Below, one piece after another: positions 1 through 7,803 of a stretch of 13,491 nucleotides of DNA. The first letter of the stretch is position 1; every line of letters begins with the position of its first letter. Origin of the DNA: Rickettsiales bacterium (GTDB lineage: Bacteria; Pseudomonadota; Alphaproteobacteria; Rs-D84). Made by a program: the position numbers and the translations under genes. The notes beneath the pieces were generated by a model, which was not told where the DNA came from, did not search any database, and worked only from the letters and a program-made list of their open reading frames with translations. The stretch is from NCBI GenBank assembly GCA_031263295.1, contig JAISGC010000027.1, positions 1 to 13,491 on the forward strand. The letters are read 5' to 3'.

Positions 1-150
1 GGTGGGGTGTTTTTTGATAAAAAACACCAATTGCAAATTGAGGAGGGGCCTTTTGGCCCCTCTGATAATTTGCAATTTTCTTTTTATTTTCTCAGGGCCT
101 TCGGCCCGTCGAAAATAAAAAGGGTGTGTTTTATCAAAACACACCCCACC
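1..150. repeat. Nested multi-hairpin palindromic element (element A)
   Basis: Four local hairpins lie side by side inside one large inverted repeat. The outer arms 1-22 and 129-150 are complementary with one mismatch (position 11). Hairpin 1 (6-28) has perfect 10-bp arms and loop GAT. Hairpin 2 has arms 29-39/67-77 and a core AGGGGCC/GGCCCCT around a TTTT loop at 51-54. Hairpin 3 has perfect 12-bp arms 80-91/111-122 and an inner GGGCC-TTC-GGCCC. Hairpin 4 (123-145) has perfect 10-bp arms and loop ATC, mirroring hairpin 1. The outer arms can pair with each other or fold locally, but not both. The design resembles REP/MITE-type elements, but no family can be named from sequence alone, and it may continue left of the window. 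All pairings were read by eye. Confidence 0.85.
111..145 (-). terminator. Rho-independent terminator for the 164-4936 gene
   Basis: Reading the minus strand past the TAG stop at 164-166, the 10-bp stem 145-136/132-123 (GGTGTGTTTT with its complement, 3-nt loop) is followed by one C and then the T-rich tract TTTTTATTTT. That is the layout of an intrinsic terminator. On the plus strand, hairpin 2 of element A is likewise followed by a T-rich tract (78-90), so the element could also stop transcription arriving from the left. Termination activity is inferred from structure only. Confidence 0.6.
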
Positions 151-163
151 AGGCATACCAAAT

Positions 164-3100
164 CTACGCCTGTTTCATCCTTCGGCGGCGGTGGAGGGCC
201 AGCGATTGGGCGTCGGGCGGATTTGCCGGGCTCGAAGCGGGGCGAATCTGGCGCGTGCGGAAGCCGAGTATTCTTTCGGACGCCTGCTCCAATTTCAATC
301 GATGCACCTCGGCCGCGGACTTGTCAAACCGCGCGGATTTTTTCTCCGGCAACTCGCCCGCGTCGTCTGTGACGATTGCGGCGGGCGCGACGATTTCAAC
401 CGGATTTTTCGCGCGCGGCCGACCGATATTTTTCACGGCGGTAATCGCGGCGCCGGGCAGGGCGCGCGCTTTCAGAACGCCCGCCAAAATCTTGTCCGTC
501 CCCGGCGCATCCAAAACCGCGCGCAATGCGTTCTCCAAGTCCGCGCCGTCGAGCCGCATCGGCGGCTGTTTATTGTATTCGATAATGTCTGACAGGGCCA
601 TCAGGCCCTTTTGCACCTCGGCCGCGTATGCCGCGGGAATCTTGTATTTTTCCTCCCATTGCTCGGCTTTTTCTATGTTCTCCATAATCTGATCGCTCAG
701 CTTGCGGCCGTTTTTCGCCGCCGCCGCGATGTCGAAGAGCAGATTCGCCATCACGAACTTTTCGCGCTTGCCCGGCGCGCGTTCGGTCTGGGCGCCGGTG
801 TCGAAAATATTTATCGCATATTTTCCGGGCGCGGTCTCGGCAAAGTTCTGCTGGCCCTGATGCCGGTCGATGTCCCAGACGCCGCCCTTTAACAAAACCG
901 CCAGCTCTATCGCCAAATATCCGAGCGCCATTTTTTTTCGTTCCGCCGGGTCGTCGATTTTGCCCAGCGCCCGGCCTTCGGCCAGCGACATAATCTTGTA
1001 TCCCTTGCCGCGCGCGAGCCATTCGGCGACATTCGGCCGGAACTCGTCGCCGTCGATTTTGACGGCGACGCCTTTATAAAGCTCGCCCGCCGCCCGTTCG
1101 TATTTCGCAAAGCCCTTGTCGATGTCGGTTTCGTCGAGCGCATTTTTGCGCGCCTGCTCCGCGATTTTGCCCAGCGATTTATATCTCGCGTCGTCGGCCG
1201 CCAAGGTTTTTATCGCGCCGGATATTTCCGCAAAGCCCGTCTCGCTCCGCGCCGCAGCATTCGGCCGCAAGAGCGATACGACCCGGTCGCCGCCCGCGGT
1301 CCGCATACGCGCCGTAATCCAGAAACTGCCCGCGCCCATAATTTCGCCGACGGATTCTATGTCTCCGCGCAACTTGTCCGGCACCGCCTTGGCGATCATA
1401 TCGAACAATTCCCAGCGCGCGGGAATGTCGGCGCCGTCTTTGAGTTTCGCCAAATCCGCGCGAATGTCCTCGGGCAGGTTCGGCGCATAAGATAAGAGTT
1501 GCCCGAACTTTATCCACGCGGGGCCCATATTCTCGAAGAACATACGCAGGCCCGCGCCGGCGCCCTCGGCTCCGTCGGTCTGCCCGGCGCTGGCAATCGC
1601 GGCCAAGGTCAGATTCTTTTTATAGTCGGGCAGGGCGCCGATAACCGCCTTGAAAATCTTCTGCGCTTGGTCGCGATATTTCGCGCCCTCTGGGAATCGC
1701 ATATCGCAGACATATTGCGTCTGCTCGTTTATATCGGATGAATACCGGTTCAGAATCTTGCCGGTCAGGTATGCCCGGCCCGCGATGCCCGTCGTCCAGA
1801 ATGTGCGGTGCGCGAACTCCATCGCGGCGTTGCTGAACTTGTCTTCTATGTCGCTCGGATGAACGACGCGCAGCTCTTTCATTTTCGCGCGATATTCGTC
1901 CATCGATTCGGGCGTCAGCGGATTGTTCAGGAAATCGAACGCGGCCGATACGCCCTTTTTATCCTGCAATCCGGCCAGGAACACCTCGAACGCCTGGGCC
2001 ATGGAATCATACCTCTGCGCGTCCGCGTCGCCGACGACCAATTCCTGGCCAGACTTCAACAGGTCGGAGGCGCGCTCCAGCGTTTGGAGCCTGTCCGACA
2101 GAACGCGGAACAGACGGCCGCGGTCGGCCAGATTCATCCGCGCGCGAGTGGCGCCGCCGCCGTATGATTCCTTATATTCGACGGGCCGGTCCAAATCGTC
2201 CAGTATCTTTTGCAACTCGCCGCGGTATTTTTCGGAATCATCGTCGGGCCCGATGCGTTCGCGAACGGCGTCGGAAAATATTTTATACAGGCGCTCTTTC
2301 TGGTCCGGGAACCGCATCGATGTTTCCTTGCGCCCTGTGCCCGCGCCGTCATAGTCGCCGGTCAACAATTGCATAGACTTTTTTTCGCGCCCGGGCCGCG
2401 GCAGGGTTTCGATTGTTCCTATGATTTGGTCCAGAATGCGCGATTGATTCGCGCGACGCTCGGAGAACCAGCCCCAGCGGTCCATTTCGGCATAGAGCTT
2501 CAAGTCGCCCGCCGGGAAACCATCGGCGCCAATCGCGTCCGCGACGGCATCTTTCAGCGGATGGCCGCCCATATACCCCGCGTCTATATTTGCGGTCAAG
2601 ACCATCTCGGAAAAGTTCTCGATTTTTCCGCCGGTGCCGAGGTAGCGCCAAATAAGAAACGCAATCGCGCGGTCGTGAATCGGATCCTGTTGGGATTTAT
2701 TCCCGTTTCCGACGCCGCCGCGGATTTTTTTAATCGCCGAAATCAGCTCGGGCTGGGTCGCGGGCATTTTGCCGACCAGCTTCGCGAAAGCGGCGTCGAT
2801 GTGCTCGGTCCGGCCGCCCAGGGCCTCGTTCTTCAAGCCCATCTTGTAATCGAGGCCGTCGAAATATTCGAGCGGCGTCGCGACCTTGCAAAAGTCATCG
2901 CGCAATTTGTCCAATATTTTCGCTTTCTCGGCCTTCATGTTCGCGGAGATTTTTTTATTCAATTCGTCGGAAAGTTCTTTCTTCAAGTCCGCGCGCTGCT
3001 CCTCGGAGCCGAACGATTTCGACAATTGTATATTATCGACCGCGTCGTAAAGTTTTGCAAACGCGATCACTCGGCCGTATTTTGACGGCATAGACAGCGC

Positions 3101-4936
3101 GGCGGATAAAATCTCCGCGACGCGGCGCGCGTATTCCGTATTCATTCCCGGACTGGTCAGAATCTTGATTTTGTCGCCGTCGGTCTTCGCGGATATTTCA
3201 TCCGCGAACGGAATCGGATTGTCCAAAATCGCGAAGCCGCGCGCCGCGCGCAATTCCTTCAAGTCCGCCGCATCCTCCGCGGCGGTCCGGGCCGTCGAAT
3301 GATAGTTGTCTCCGAGCAGCATTCTCAAAAATCCGCCTTGACGATCGTGCTCCATTCCGGAGGCGATGGTGTATTGGCCGCTCACGCTTTCGACTTTCTT
3401 CGCCTTTTCATCGTCGGCCTCGCCCTCGTTATAACCGTCGTATGACTTATAGACATCTATGCGGCCCGATTCTATGTCCGTCAGGACATCCAGCGCCGCA
3501 AGCCGCCGACGGATAATATGCCGGTTGGCCTCGATATGCGAACGCAGCCATTCGTCGTCTTTATCTTCCGCATTCATCGCCCGCGCTTCCTTGCCCAGCG
3601 CGACAATGACCCCGTCCCTGAAATAGACATCATGCATGGTCGTGCCGCTATATCCGTCGTTCTCGTAAATAAAGTTTTGGTTTCCGGCATATCCGTTCAG
3701 TTCTATGGGCTCGCGGTCGAAGACCTTTTCCATAAACCGCGCGATGTCGGCGTCGTCCGCGGCCCAGCGGAGATGCCGCGCATAGGGCAGCTCCCAGCCG
3801 ATTGCGTCTTCCAACTTGGGAAAGCCCGGAAATCGTGGCATTTCGCCGAAGGCATAGGAATAGGCCTTCATCAGTTCCAGCTCGTATTCGGAATATCGCT
3901 TCGCGGCGGCGCTCGCGGCCTCCGGCGTGTCGCTATCGATAAACTGGCGCCGGACCGCGGCGTATTCGGCAAACGGCCCGAATAGGTCCAGAGGTCGGCC
4001 GCGCAGGGACGACAAGTTCTTGATTACCGCGACGGACGGAAAGTCGCTCGGATAGCGGCCGCGCGCCCAGACGCTGTTTTCGTCCATCTGCGTTTGGTTG
4101 TAAATCGCGACCGCCAGATTCTGCGCCGCCGCCATCGCGCCCGGTTCCAATTCCACGCCCTTTTCGCGCGCCTCGATCCACTCGCCCAATTTGGCGTTCA
4201 GGTCGGCTATGCGGACGCCGGTGCTTATGTCGAACAGATTATCGAGAATGCGCCCCAGGCGTTCAGCGTGCTCCGTCGCGCCGTCGAGCAGTTTATCGAG
4301 ATATGATTTATAGCGGCCCTTGGCCAGCATGCCGTCGAATTGTTTTTGGAAGTCCGCCCAGTCGCCGTCGGCGGTTTTCGCGCGCCCGTTTTTAAGGTCC
4401 AGAATCGTCAGATAGGCGCGGACATCCTCGACCCGCGCGTATGGCGAGCCGTGCACGCCGATTGAATCCAGAACCGCGCCGCGGCTGTTTTCTTTGTCCA
4501 GAAACAGCCTTTGAGCCAGGCCCTCGTAATTTTCGGGGTTGTATCCTCCGTCTATCATCAGGTCCATCGCGTGGAGGTCCGCCGCGCGCTCTTGGGGCAG
4601 GGTGTTTTCGCCTTTTAATGTCTTGTCATAAATAAAGTGCCCCATCTCGTGCGCCAGCACGCCCGCGAACTCGTCTTCGTTCTGGCATTTGGCGACCATC
4701 GCGGTCGAAACGGCGACGGCCTCGCGTCCGTTGGTCGTGCCGCGCGGCGGGACATAGAACGCATTCGGCGCGTCCATATCGACCAGAATAAAATCCATAT
4801 TCGCAAGATTCGTCAGGCCGGATTCGGACATCAGTTTCATAACGATGTCGCGCATCTTCGCCGCAATCAGTTTCGACGCCGGAAGTTCCGAGTCGATCAT
4901 TTTCACCTGTTCAATCTGTTCCTGCGTAAGTATCAT
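164..4936 (-). CDS. 1590-aa M48-like metallopeptidase fused to a degenerate ABC1/UbiB kinase-like domain
   Basis: Residues 96-100 read HEMGH, the HExxH zinc site. They are followed by QERAAD at 115-120 (third zinc ligand probably E116) and then GYNPENY, which is the M48 arrangement. Near residue 1143 begins KFGQLLS, matching the KxGQ signature of ABC1/UbiB/ADCK atypical kinases. It is followed by a glycine-rich loop (GAGS, 1201-1204), an ETD resembling the ExD motif, DRHQGQ from D1357 in place of the usual DPHPGN, and DTG at 1379-1381 in place of DFG. The lysine expected before RP is missing. About 950 residues between the two domains match nothing I recognise. There is no signal peptide or obvious membrane segment, so a cytosolic location is inferred. 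The ATG at 4936 is supported by AAAGGA six bases upstream and a TATAAT farther up. The peptidase could be active; the kinase-like part probably binds rather than phosphorylates. No named orthologue is known to me. Confidence 0.85.
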   Translation of the reverse strand: MILTQEQIEQVKMIDSELPASKLIAAKMRDIVMKLMSESGLTNLANMDFILVDMDAPNAFYVPPRGTTNGREAVAVSTAMVAKCQNEDEFAGVLAHEMGHFIYDKTLKGENTLPQERAADLHAMDLMIDGGYNPENYEGLAQRLFLDKENSRGAVLDSIGVHGSPYARVEDVRAYLTILDLKNGRAKTADGDWADFQKQFDGMLAKGRYKSYLDKLLDGATEHAERLGRILDNLFDISTGVRIADLNAKLGEWIEAREKGVELEPGAMAAAQNLAVAIYNQTQMDENSVWARGRYPSDFPSVAVIKNLSSLRGRPLDLFGPFAEYAAVRRQFIDSDTPEAASAAAKRYSEYELELMKAYSYAFGEMPRFPGFPKLEDAIGWELPYARHLRWAADDADIARFMEKVFDREPIELNGYAGNQNFIYENDGYSGTTMHDVYFRDGVIVALGKEARAMNAEDKDDEWLRSHIEANRHIIRRRLAALDVLTDIESGRIDVYKSYDGYNEGEADDEKAKKVESVSGQYTIASGMEHDRQGGFLRMLLGDNYHSTARTAAEDAADLKELRAARGFAILDNPIPFADEISAKTDGDKIKILTSPGMNTEYARRVAEILSAALSMPSKYGRVIAFAKLYDAVDNIQLSKSFGSEEQRADLKKELSDELNKKISANMKAEKAKILDKLRDDFCKVATPLEYFDGLDYKMGLKNEALGGRTEHIDAAFAKLVGKMPATQPELISAIKKIRGGVGNGNKSQQDPIHDRAIAFLIWRYLGTGGKIENFSEMVLTANIDAGYMGGHPLKDAVADAIGADGFPAGDLKLYAEMDRWGWFSERRANQSRILDQIIGTIETLPRPGREKKSMQLLTGDYDGAGTGRKETSMRFPDQKERLYKIFSDAVRERIGPDDDSEKYRGELQKILDDLDRPVEYKESYGGGATRARMNLADRGRLFRVLSDRLQTLERASDLLKSGQELVVGDADAQRYDSMAQAFEVFLAGLQDKKGVSAAFDFLNNPLTPESMDEYRAKMKELRVVHPSDIEDKFSNAAMEFAHRTFWTTGIAGRAYLTGKILNRYSSDINEQTQYVCDMRFPEGAKYRDQAQKIFKAVIGALPDYKKNLTLAAIASAGQTDGAEGAGAGLRMFFENMGPAWIKFGQLLSYAPNLPEDIRADLAKLKDGADIPARWELFDMIAKAVPDKLRGDIESVGEIMGAGSFWITARMRTAGGDRVVSLLRPNAAARSETGFAEISGAIKTLAADDARYKSLGKIAEQARKNALDETDIDKGFAKYERAAGELYKGVAVKIDGDEFRPNVAEWLARGKGYKIMSLAEGRALGKIDDPAERKKMALGYLAIELAVLLKGGVWDIDRHQGQQNFAETAPGKYAINIFDTGAQTERAPGKREKFVMANLLFDIAAAAKNGRKLSDQIMENIEKAEQWEEKYKIPAAYAAEVQKGLMALSDIIEYNKQPPMRLDGADLENALRAVLDAPGTDKILAGVLKARALPGAAITAVKNIGRPRAKNPVEIVAPAAIVTDDAGELPEKKSARFDKSAAEVHRLKLEQASERILGFRTRQIRPASSPANPPDAQSLALHRRRRMKQA

Positions 4937-4965
4937 CCTCGGTCCTTTGTTCGATGGGAATTATA
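4937..4965 (-). promoter_or_regulatory. Promoter -10 box and ribosome binding site of the fusion gene
   Basis: On the minus strand a perfect TATAAT lies at 4965-4960, preceded by GC. A weak -35 candidate (TTAAAA, 18-nt spacer) lies upstream. AAAGGA sits six bases before the ATG at 4936. The predicted leader is about 15-20 nt. The gene therefore probably has its own promoter in the 60-bp gap after the upstream same-strand gene, although read-through from that gene is possible. Confidence 0.55.
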
Positions 4966-4996
4966 GCAGATTTTGGGAGAAGATTTTAATTGAAAA

Positions 4997-6874
4997 TCAC
5001 GGCAAACACGCGCGGAGGGATTGATACATAATTCCAAGGTCCGTCTTTAACAATGTCGCGCTGACAAGCTCGCGATTCTCCGTGCGCTCCGCGCCCGCGA
5101 GCATCTTGGCGAAGCCATGCACGAACTGCGTCGCCTGGCTGCGGAACACCGCGTCGTCCCGAAACATTCCGCGCACCTTTTTCTTGTCCGCGTTGGAAAT
5201 CATTTTCGCAAACCATTTGCTGAATATCGCGCGGTCGCCGGCGCTGTATTTTTCCATTATGGAATCTGGAATCTCGGCGCCGACGCTGCGCGTCAAATCG
5301 ACCGACAAATCGTGCAGTTTTTCCATTATCGTCTCGACCTGTTTTATAAAGTCCTGAACCGGCACGGCCGCGCCCGCAACCATCGGCATACGAATGTCCT
5401 TCATCGCCGCGTCCGTCGCGCGTTTCGCGACATCGCGCGCGTCCGCCATATTGCCCGACAATTCGCGCATAGTATTTGCGGCCTTCGCATAGTCCGCCAT
5501 CAAATCAATCATCTGCTGGCGCGATTCGCCCGATAACTTTTCAAGCAGAATCGTAGAGTCGCCGATGCCGCGCAATGCGTTCTCCGCCGCGGCGTTCATA
5601 TCGTTTATTTTCTCCGACATATCGCCGACGCGGGTCGTCAGTTCTTCGGTCATAACGCCGGATTTTTCGGCCAATTTCGGCAGGACCGAGTCGAGTTTTT
5701 GCACCAGTTCCGACAGCGGCTGAATCCGGTCTTTCGCGGCCTCCAAGCCCTTGACTGTTTCGTTGATATTGAACAGCATCGGGACGATTTTATCCTTGAA
5801 GTCGTGCGCGATTTGCCCGCTGTTCTGCATAGTGTGCGTGGTCGCGTTCTGCGCCTCGTTCAGTTTCGCGACGACCTGTTCCGAGAACTCGCCGACCTCG
5901 TTTTGGAACTTGGCGGTGATGCCGACGATTTCGCCCGCGATGGCGTCGAAGGCCTCTTTGATGGTCTTGGATGTTATGAATAATTTGTCCGTCGTGTCGT
6001 TCAGATTTCCGACGCCCGCGCCGATGCTCGATTCGGCCAGACGAATATCAGTGCCGATTTTCGCCGACGCGTCCGCCATAGAATTGACCTGCGCTTGAAG
6101 AAGTTTCTTCGCCTGGTCCGTAAAGTTTTCCATTTTTTCCAATTGATGCGAAAGCAGTTTTTCGTTGTTCGTCAGAATGCCCTCGATTCCGTGGCCCGAC
6201 ACGCGCACATTCTCGAAGTCCTGAATCACCGTCGCCTGCAAGCCCGACAGCTCGGACTTCAATCCGCGCGCCGATACCGCCATCAGGTTCATATGCTCGG
6301 TATTATCGCCGATATTTTTCTGCAACTGGTCCGACATTCTGCGGCCGTTTTCGGACCAAGCGGCGACGCCGGTCGCGAGCTCCGCCGAGGCGCGGTTTAT
6401 CGCGTTCGCCTTCTGCTCCAATTCTTTAAGAAGAATGTTCGCGCCGGAATTGAACTTGTCGGACGCATCCTGCACCGACTTCCATTCGGGGCGCGCGATT
6501 ATATCGGACAGGTTGCCGACCAGATTCTCCAACGCGCGCGCCATATCGGAGACTTTCAGCGCCGCGCCGTCCGCCGTCTGGACCAATAATTTATTTTCCA
6601 CGCCGAGTTTTTTTTCAAGATTTTCCGCGCGCGAAATCTGGTGCGCCAGAACCGACGCCAGCGAATTGAATATGCCCGCGATTTTTGTCGTCGCTCCGTC
6701 CATCGCCTGTTCTATCATCGTCCGCGCGTCGGCCAGCTTCGCCCGATTCGGCTCCAACAGCAGGGTCTGCATCGCGCGCATAACCCGCTCGGCCCGCCGC
6801 GATTGCAGCCATATCAGCGGCAGCAATGCGACCAAGAGGCCCGCGACCGAAACGAAAATAATCTGCGTAGTCAT
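4997..6874 (-). CDS. Single-pass membrane protein with long coiled coil, unknown function
   Basis: This is a 625-aa protein. Residues 5-23 form one hydrophobic segment followed by QSRRAER, so by the positive-inside rule the body should face the cytoplasm. Residues from about 30 to 500 are rich in Ala, Glu, Lys, Asn, Gln and Leu with few prolines, consistent with a long coiled coil of the kind seen in methyl-accepting or apolipoprotein-like rods; I see no chemoreceptor signalling hairpin. A C-terminal domain (about 502-625, containing KYSAGDRAIF and ELVSATLLKTDLG) looks globular. It resembles, from memory and with low certainty, the C-terminal part of uncharacterised alphaproteobacterial coiled-coil proteins. 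I chose the ATG at 6874 rather than TTG 6952 or ATG 6943 because a purine-rich AAAGGGAAAGGG lies directly upstream and the membrane segment then starts at the N-terminus. It precedes the peptidase/kinase gene on the same strand. A scaffolding or envelope role is possible but unproven. Confidence 0.8.
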   Translation of the reverse strand: MTTQIIFVSVAGLLVALLPLIWLQSRRAERVMRAMQTLLLEPNRAKLADARTMIEQAMDGATTKIAGIFNSLASVLAHQISRAENLEKKLGVENKLLVQTADGAALKVSDMARALENLVGNLSDIIARPEWKSVQDASDKFNSGANILLKELEQKANAINRASAELATGVAAWSENGRRMSDQLQKNIGDNTEHMNLMAVSARGLKSELSGLQATVIQDFENVRVSGHGIEGILTNNEKLLSHQLEKMENFTDQAKKLLQAQVNSMADASAKIGTDIRLAESSIGAGVGNLNDTTDKLFITSKTIKEAFDAIAGEIVGITAKFQNEVGEFSEQVVAKLNEAQNATTHTMQNSGQIAHDFKDKIVPMLFNINETVKGLEAAKDRIQPLSELVQKLDSVLPKLAEKSGVMTEELTTRVGDMSEKINDMNAAAENALRGIGDSTILLEKLSGESRQQMIDLMADYAKAANTMRELSGNMADARDVAKRATDAAMKDIRMPMVAGAAVPVQDFIKQVETIMEKLHDLSVDLTRSVGAEIPDSIMEKYSAGDRAIFSKWFAKMISNADKKKVRGMFRDDAVFRSQATQFVHGFAKMLAGAERTENRELVSATLLKTDLGIMYQSLRACLP

Positions 6875-6914
6875 CCCTTTCCCTTTGCCCGATGTTTGCA
6901 CATTAAAAATCCGA

Positions 6915-6943
6915 TTGCAAATTAAAATGTTTTCGATTACCAT
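6915..6943 (+). promoter_or_regulatory. Candidate promoter of the glycosyltransferase operon, possibly leaderless
   Basis: In the 77-bp divergent gap, TTGCAA (6915-6920) and TACCAT (6938-6943) are 17 nt apart; each matches the sigma-70 consensus at four of six positions. CATAAT at 6941-6946 is an alternative -10 box. Either would start RNA almost at the ATG at 6952, which has no Shine-Dalgarno sequence in front of it. The same gap must also carry the promoter of the minus-strand coiled-coil gene, for which I see only T/A-rich candidates. Confidence 0.4.
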
Positions 6944-6951
6944 AATCCGCA

Positions 6952-7803
6952 ATGAAAAAAGCGCCTTTGATTTCGGTCGTTCTTCCGATTTATAATGTCG
7001 GGAAATATCTGGCCCAGTGTTTGGAGTCCCTGATTTATCAGACCTATAAAAATCTTGAAATTATCGCCGTCGACGACGGATCGCCGGACGATTCAATCGA
7101 CATCCTGCGGGCATATGCGCGGCGGGACAAGCGCATAAAAATCATCCGTCAGAAAAACGCCGGAGTATCGGCCGCGCGCAACGCAGGCATCAAGGCCGCG
7201 CGCGGGGATTTCGTCGGCTTCGTCGACCCGGACGACTATGTGTCGCTCGATTATTACGAGCGGCTTCTTGGCGCGGCACTGGCCGTCGGCGCGGATATGG
7301 CGGTCGCGGATTTCACGACCTTGGGCGGCCCGCTTTCGATAAAGTTCGACGCGCCCGCAGTGTGGGCAACCACGGAAGAAAAGTTCCGCGCGACCAAAGC
7401 GCTTCCGCACGGGCAATGCTGGCGCTATTTATTCCGGCGCGCGTTTCTTGCCGGGCGGCGGTTTCCCGAAGACCGCGCGGCTTACGAGGACGCGCCGTTC
7501 GTCTGGGATGCGGTCGCCGCGGCGAACAGAATCGCGACCGCGCCGGGCGCGGAGTATTTCTATTTCAAGCGCGCGGGCGGCGCAATATCGCGCGCGTCGC
7601 GGGCGGAGCGTGCGCGCTTTCGCAGGGAACGGGACGCCTTCGCGCGGGCGCATAATCTCCGCGGAGCATCTGACGACAAGTCCGCCTGGTCGGTCCGTTT
7701 GTTCGACATCCTGCCGATTATGCGGATTTCCGGCAAGCGGGCCAGCGGCCAGTCGCACATTAAAATATTCGGAATCGAATTGCTGGCTATAAAGAAAAAA
7801 TGA
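6952..7803 (+). CDS. Family 2 glycosyltransferase
   Basis: This 283-aa protein has the GT2 (GT-A fold) pattern. The N-terminus SVVLPIYNVGKYL is followed by DDGS at 41-44 for nucleotide binding, NAGVSAARNAG near 69-79, and the metal-binding DPDD at 92-95. A later YEDAPFVW segment is typical of the acceptor side. The C-terminal tail KIFGIELLAIKKK is a common ending in polysaccharide GT2 enzymes. It should transfer a sugar from a nucleotide-sugar to a growing glycan on the cytoplasmic side of the membrane; donor and acceptor cannot be read from sequence. The ATG fits the usual start of the family although no Shine-Dalgarno is visible. Its TGA overlaps the next ATG by four bases (ATGA), so it is the first gene of a coupled run of four. 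Confidence 0.9.
   Translation: MKKAPLISVVLPIYNVGKYLAQCLESLIYQTYKNLEIIAVDDGSPDDSIDILRAYARRDKRIKIIRQKNAGVSAARNAGIKAARGDFVGFVDPDDYVSLDYYERLLGAALAVGADMAVADFTTLGGPLSIKFDAPAVWATTEEKFRATKALPHGQCWRYLFRRAFLAGRRFPEDRAAYEDAPFVWDAVAAANRIATAPGAEYFYFKRAGGAISRASRAERARFRRERDAFARAHNLRGASDDKSAWSVRLFDILPIMRISGKRASGQSHIKIFGIELLAIKKK

Noticed and set aside
2210..3085. A 291-codon plus-strand open frame within the fusion gene
   Set aside because: It lies entirely inside the minus-strand frame whose M48 and ABC1 motifs are clear at both ends; treated as a shadow.
5000..6874. Methyl-accepting chemotaxis protein
   Set aside because: The coiled coil is similar in look, but I see no HAMP domain and no conserved signalling-tip motif, and the C-terminus is a separate domain.
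6875..6952. Longer N-terminus of the coiled-coil protein from TTG 6952 or ATG 6943
   Set aside because: The extension would cross the divergent promoter region, lacks a ribosome site, and would put a non-hydrophobic leader before the membrane segment, whereas ATG 6874 has a strong purine-rich site.
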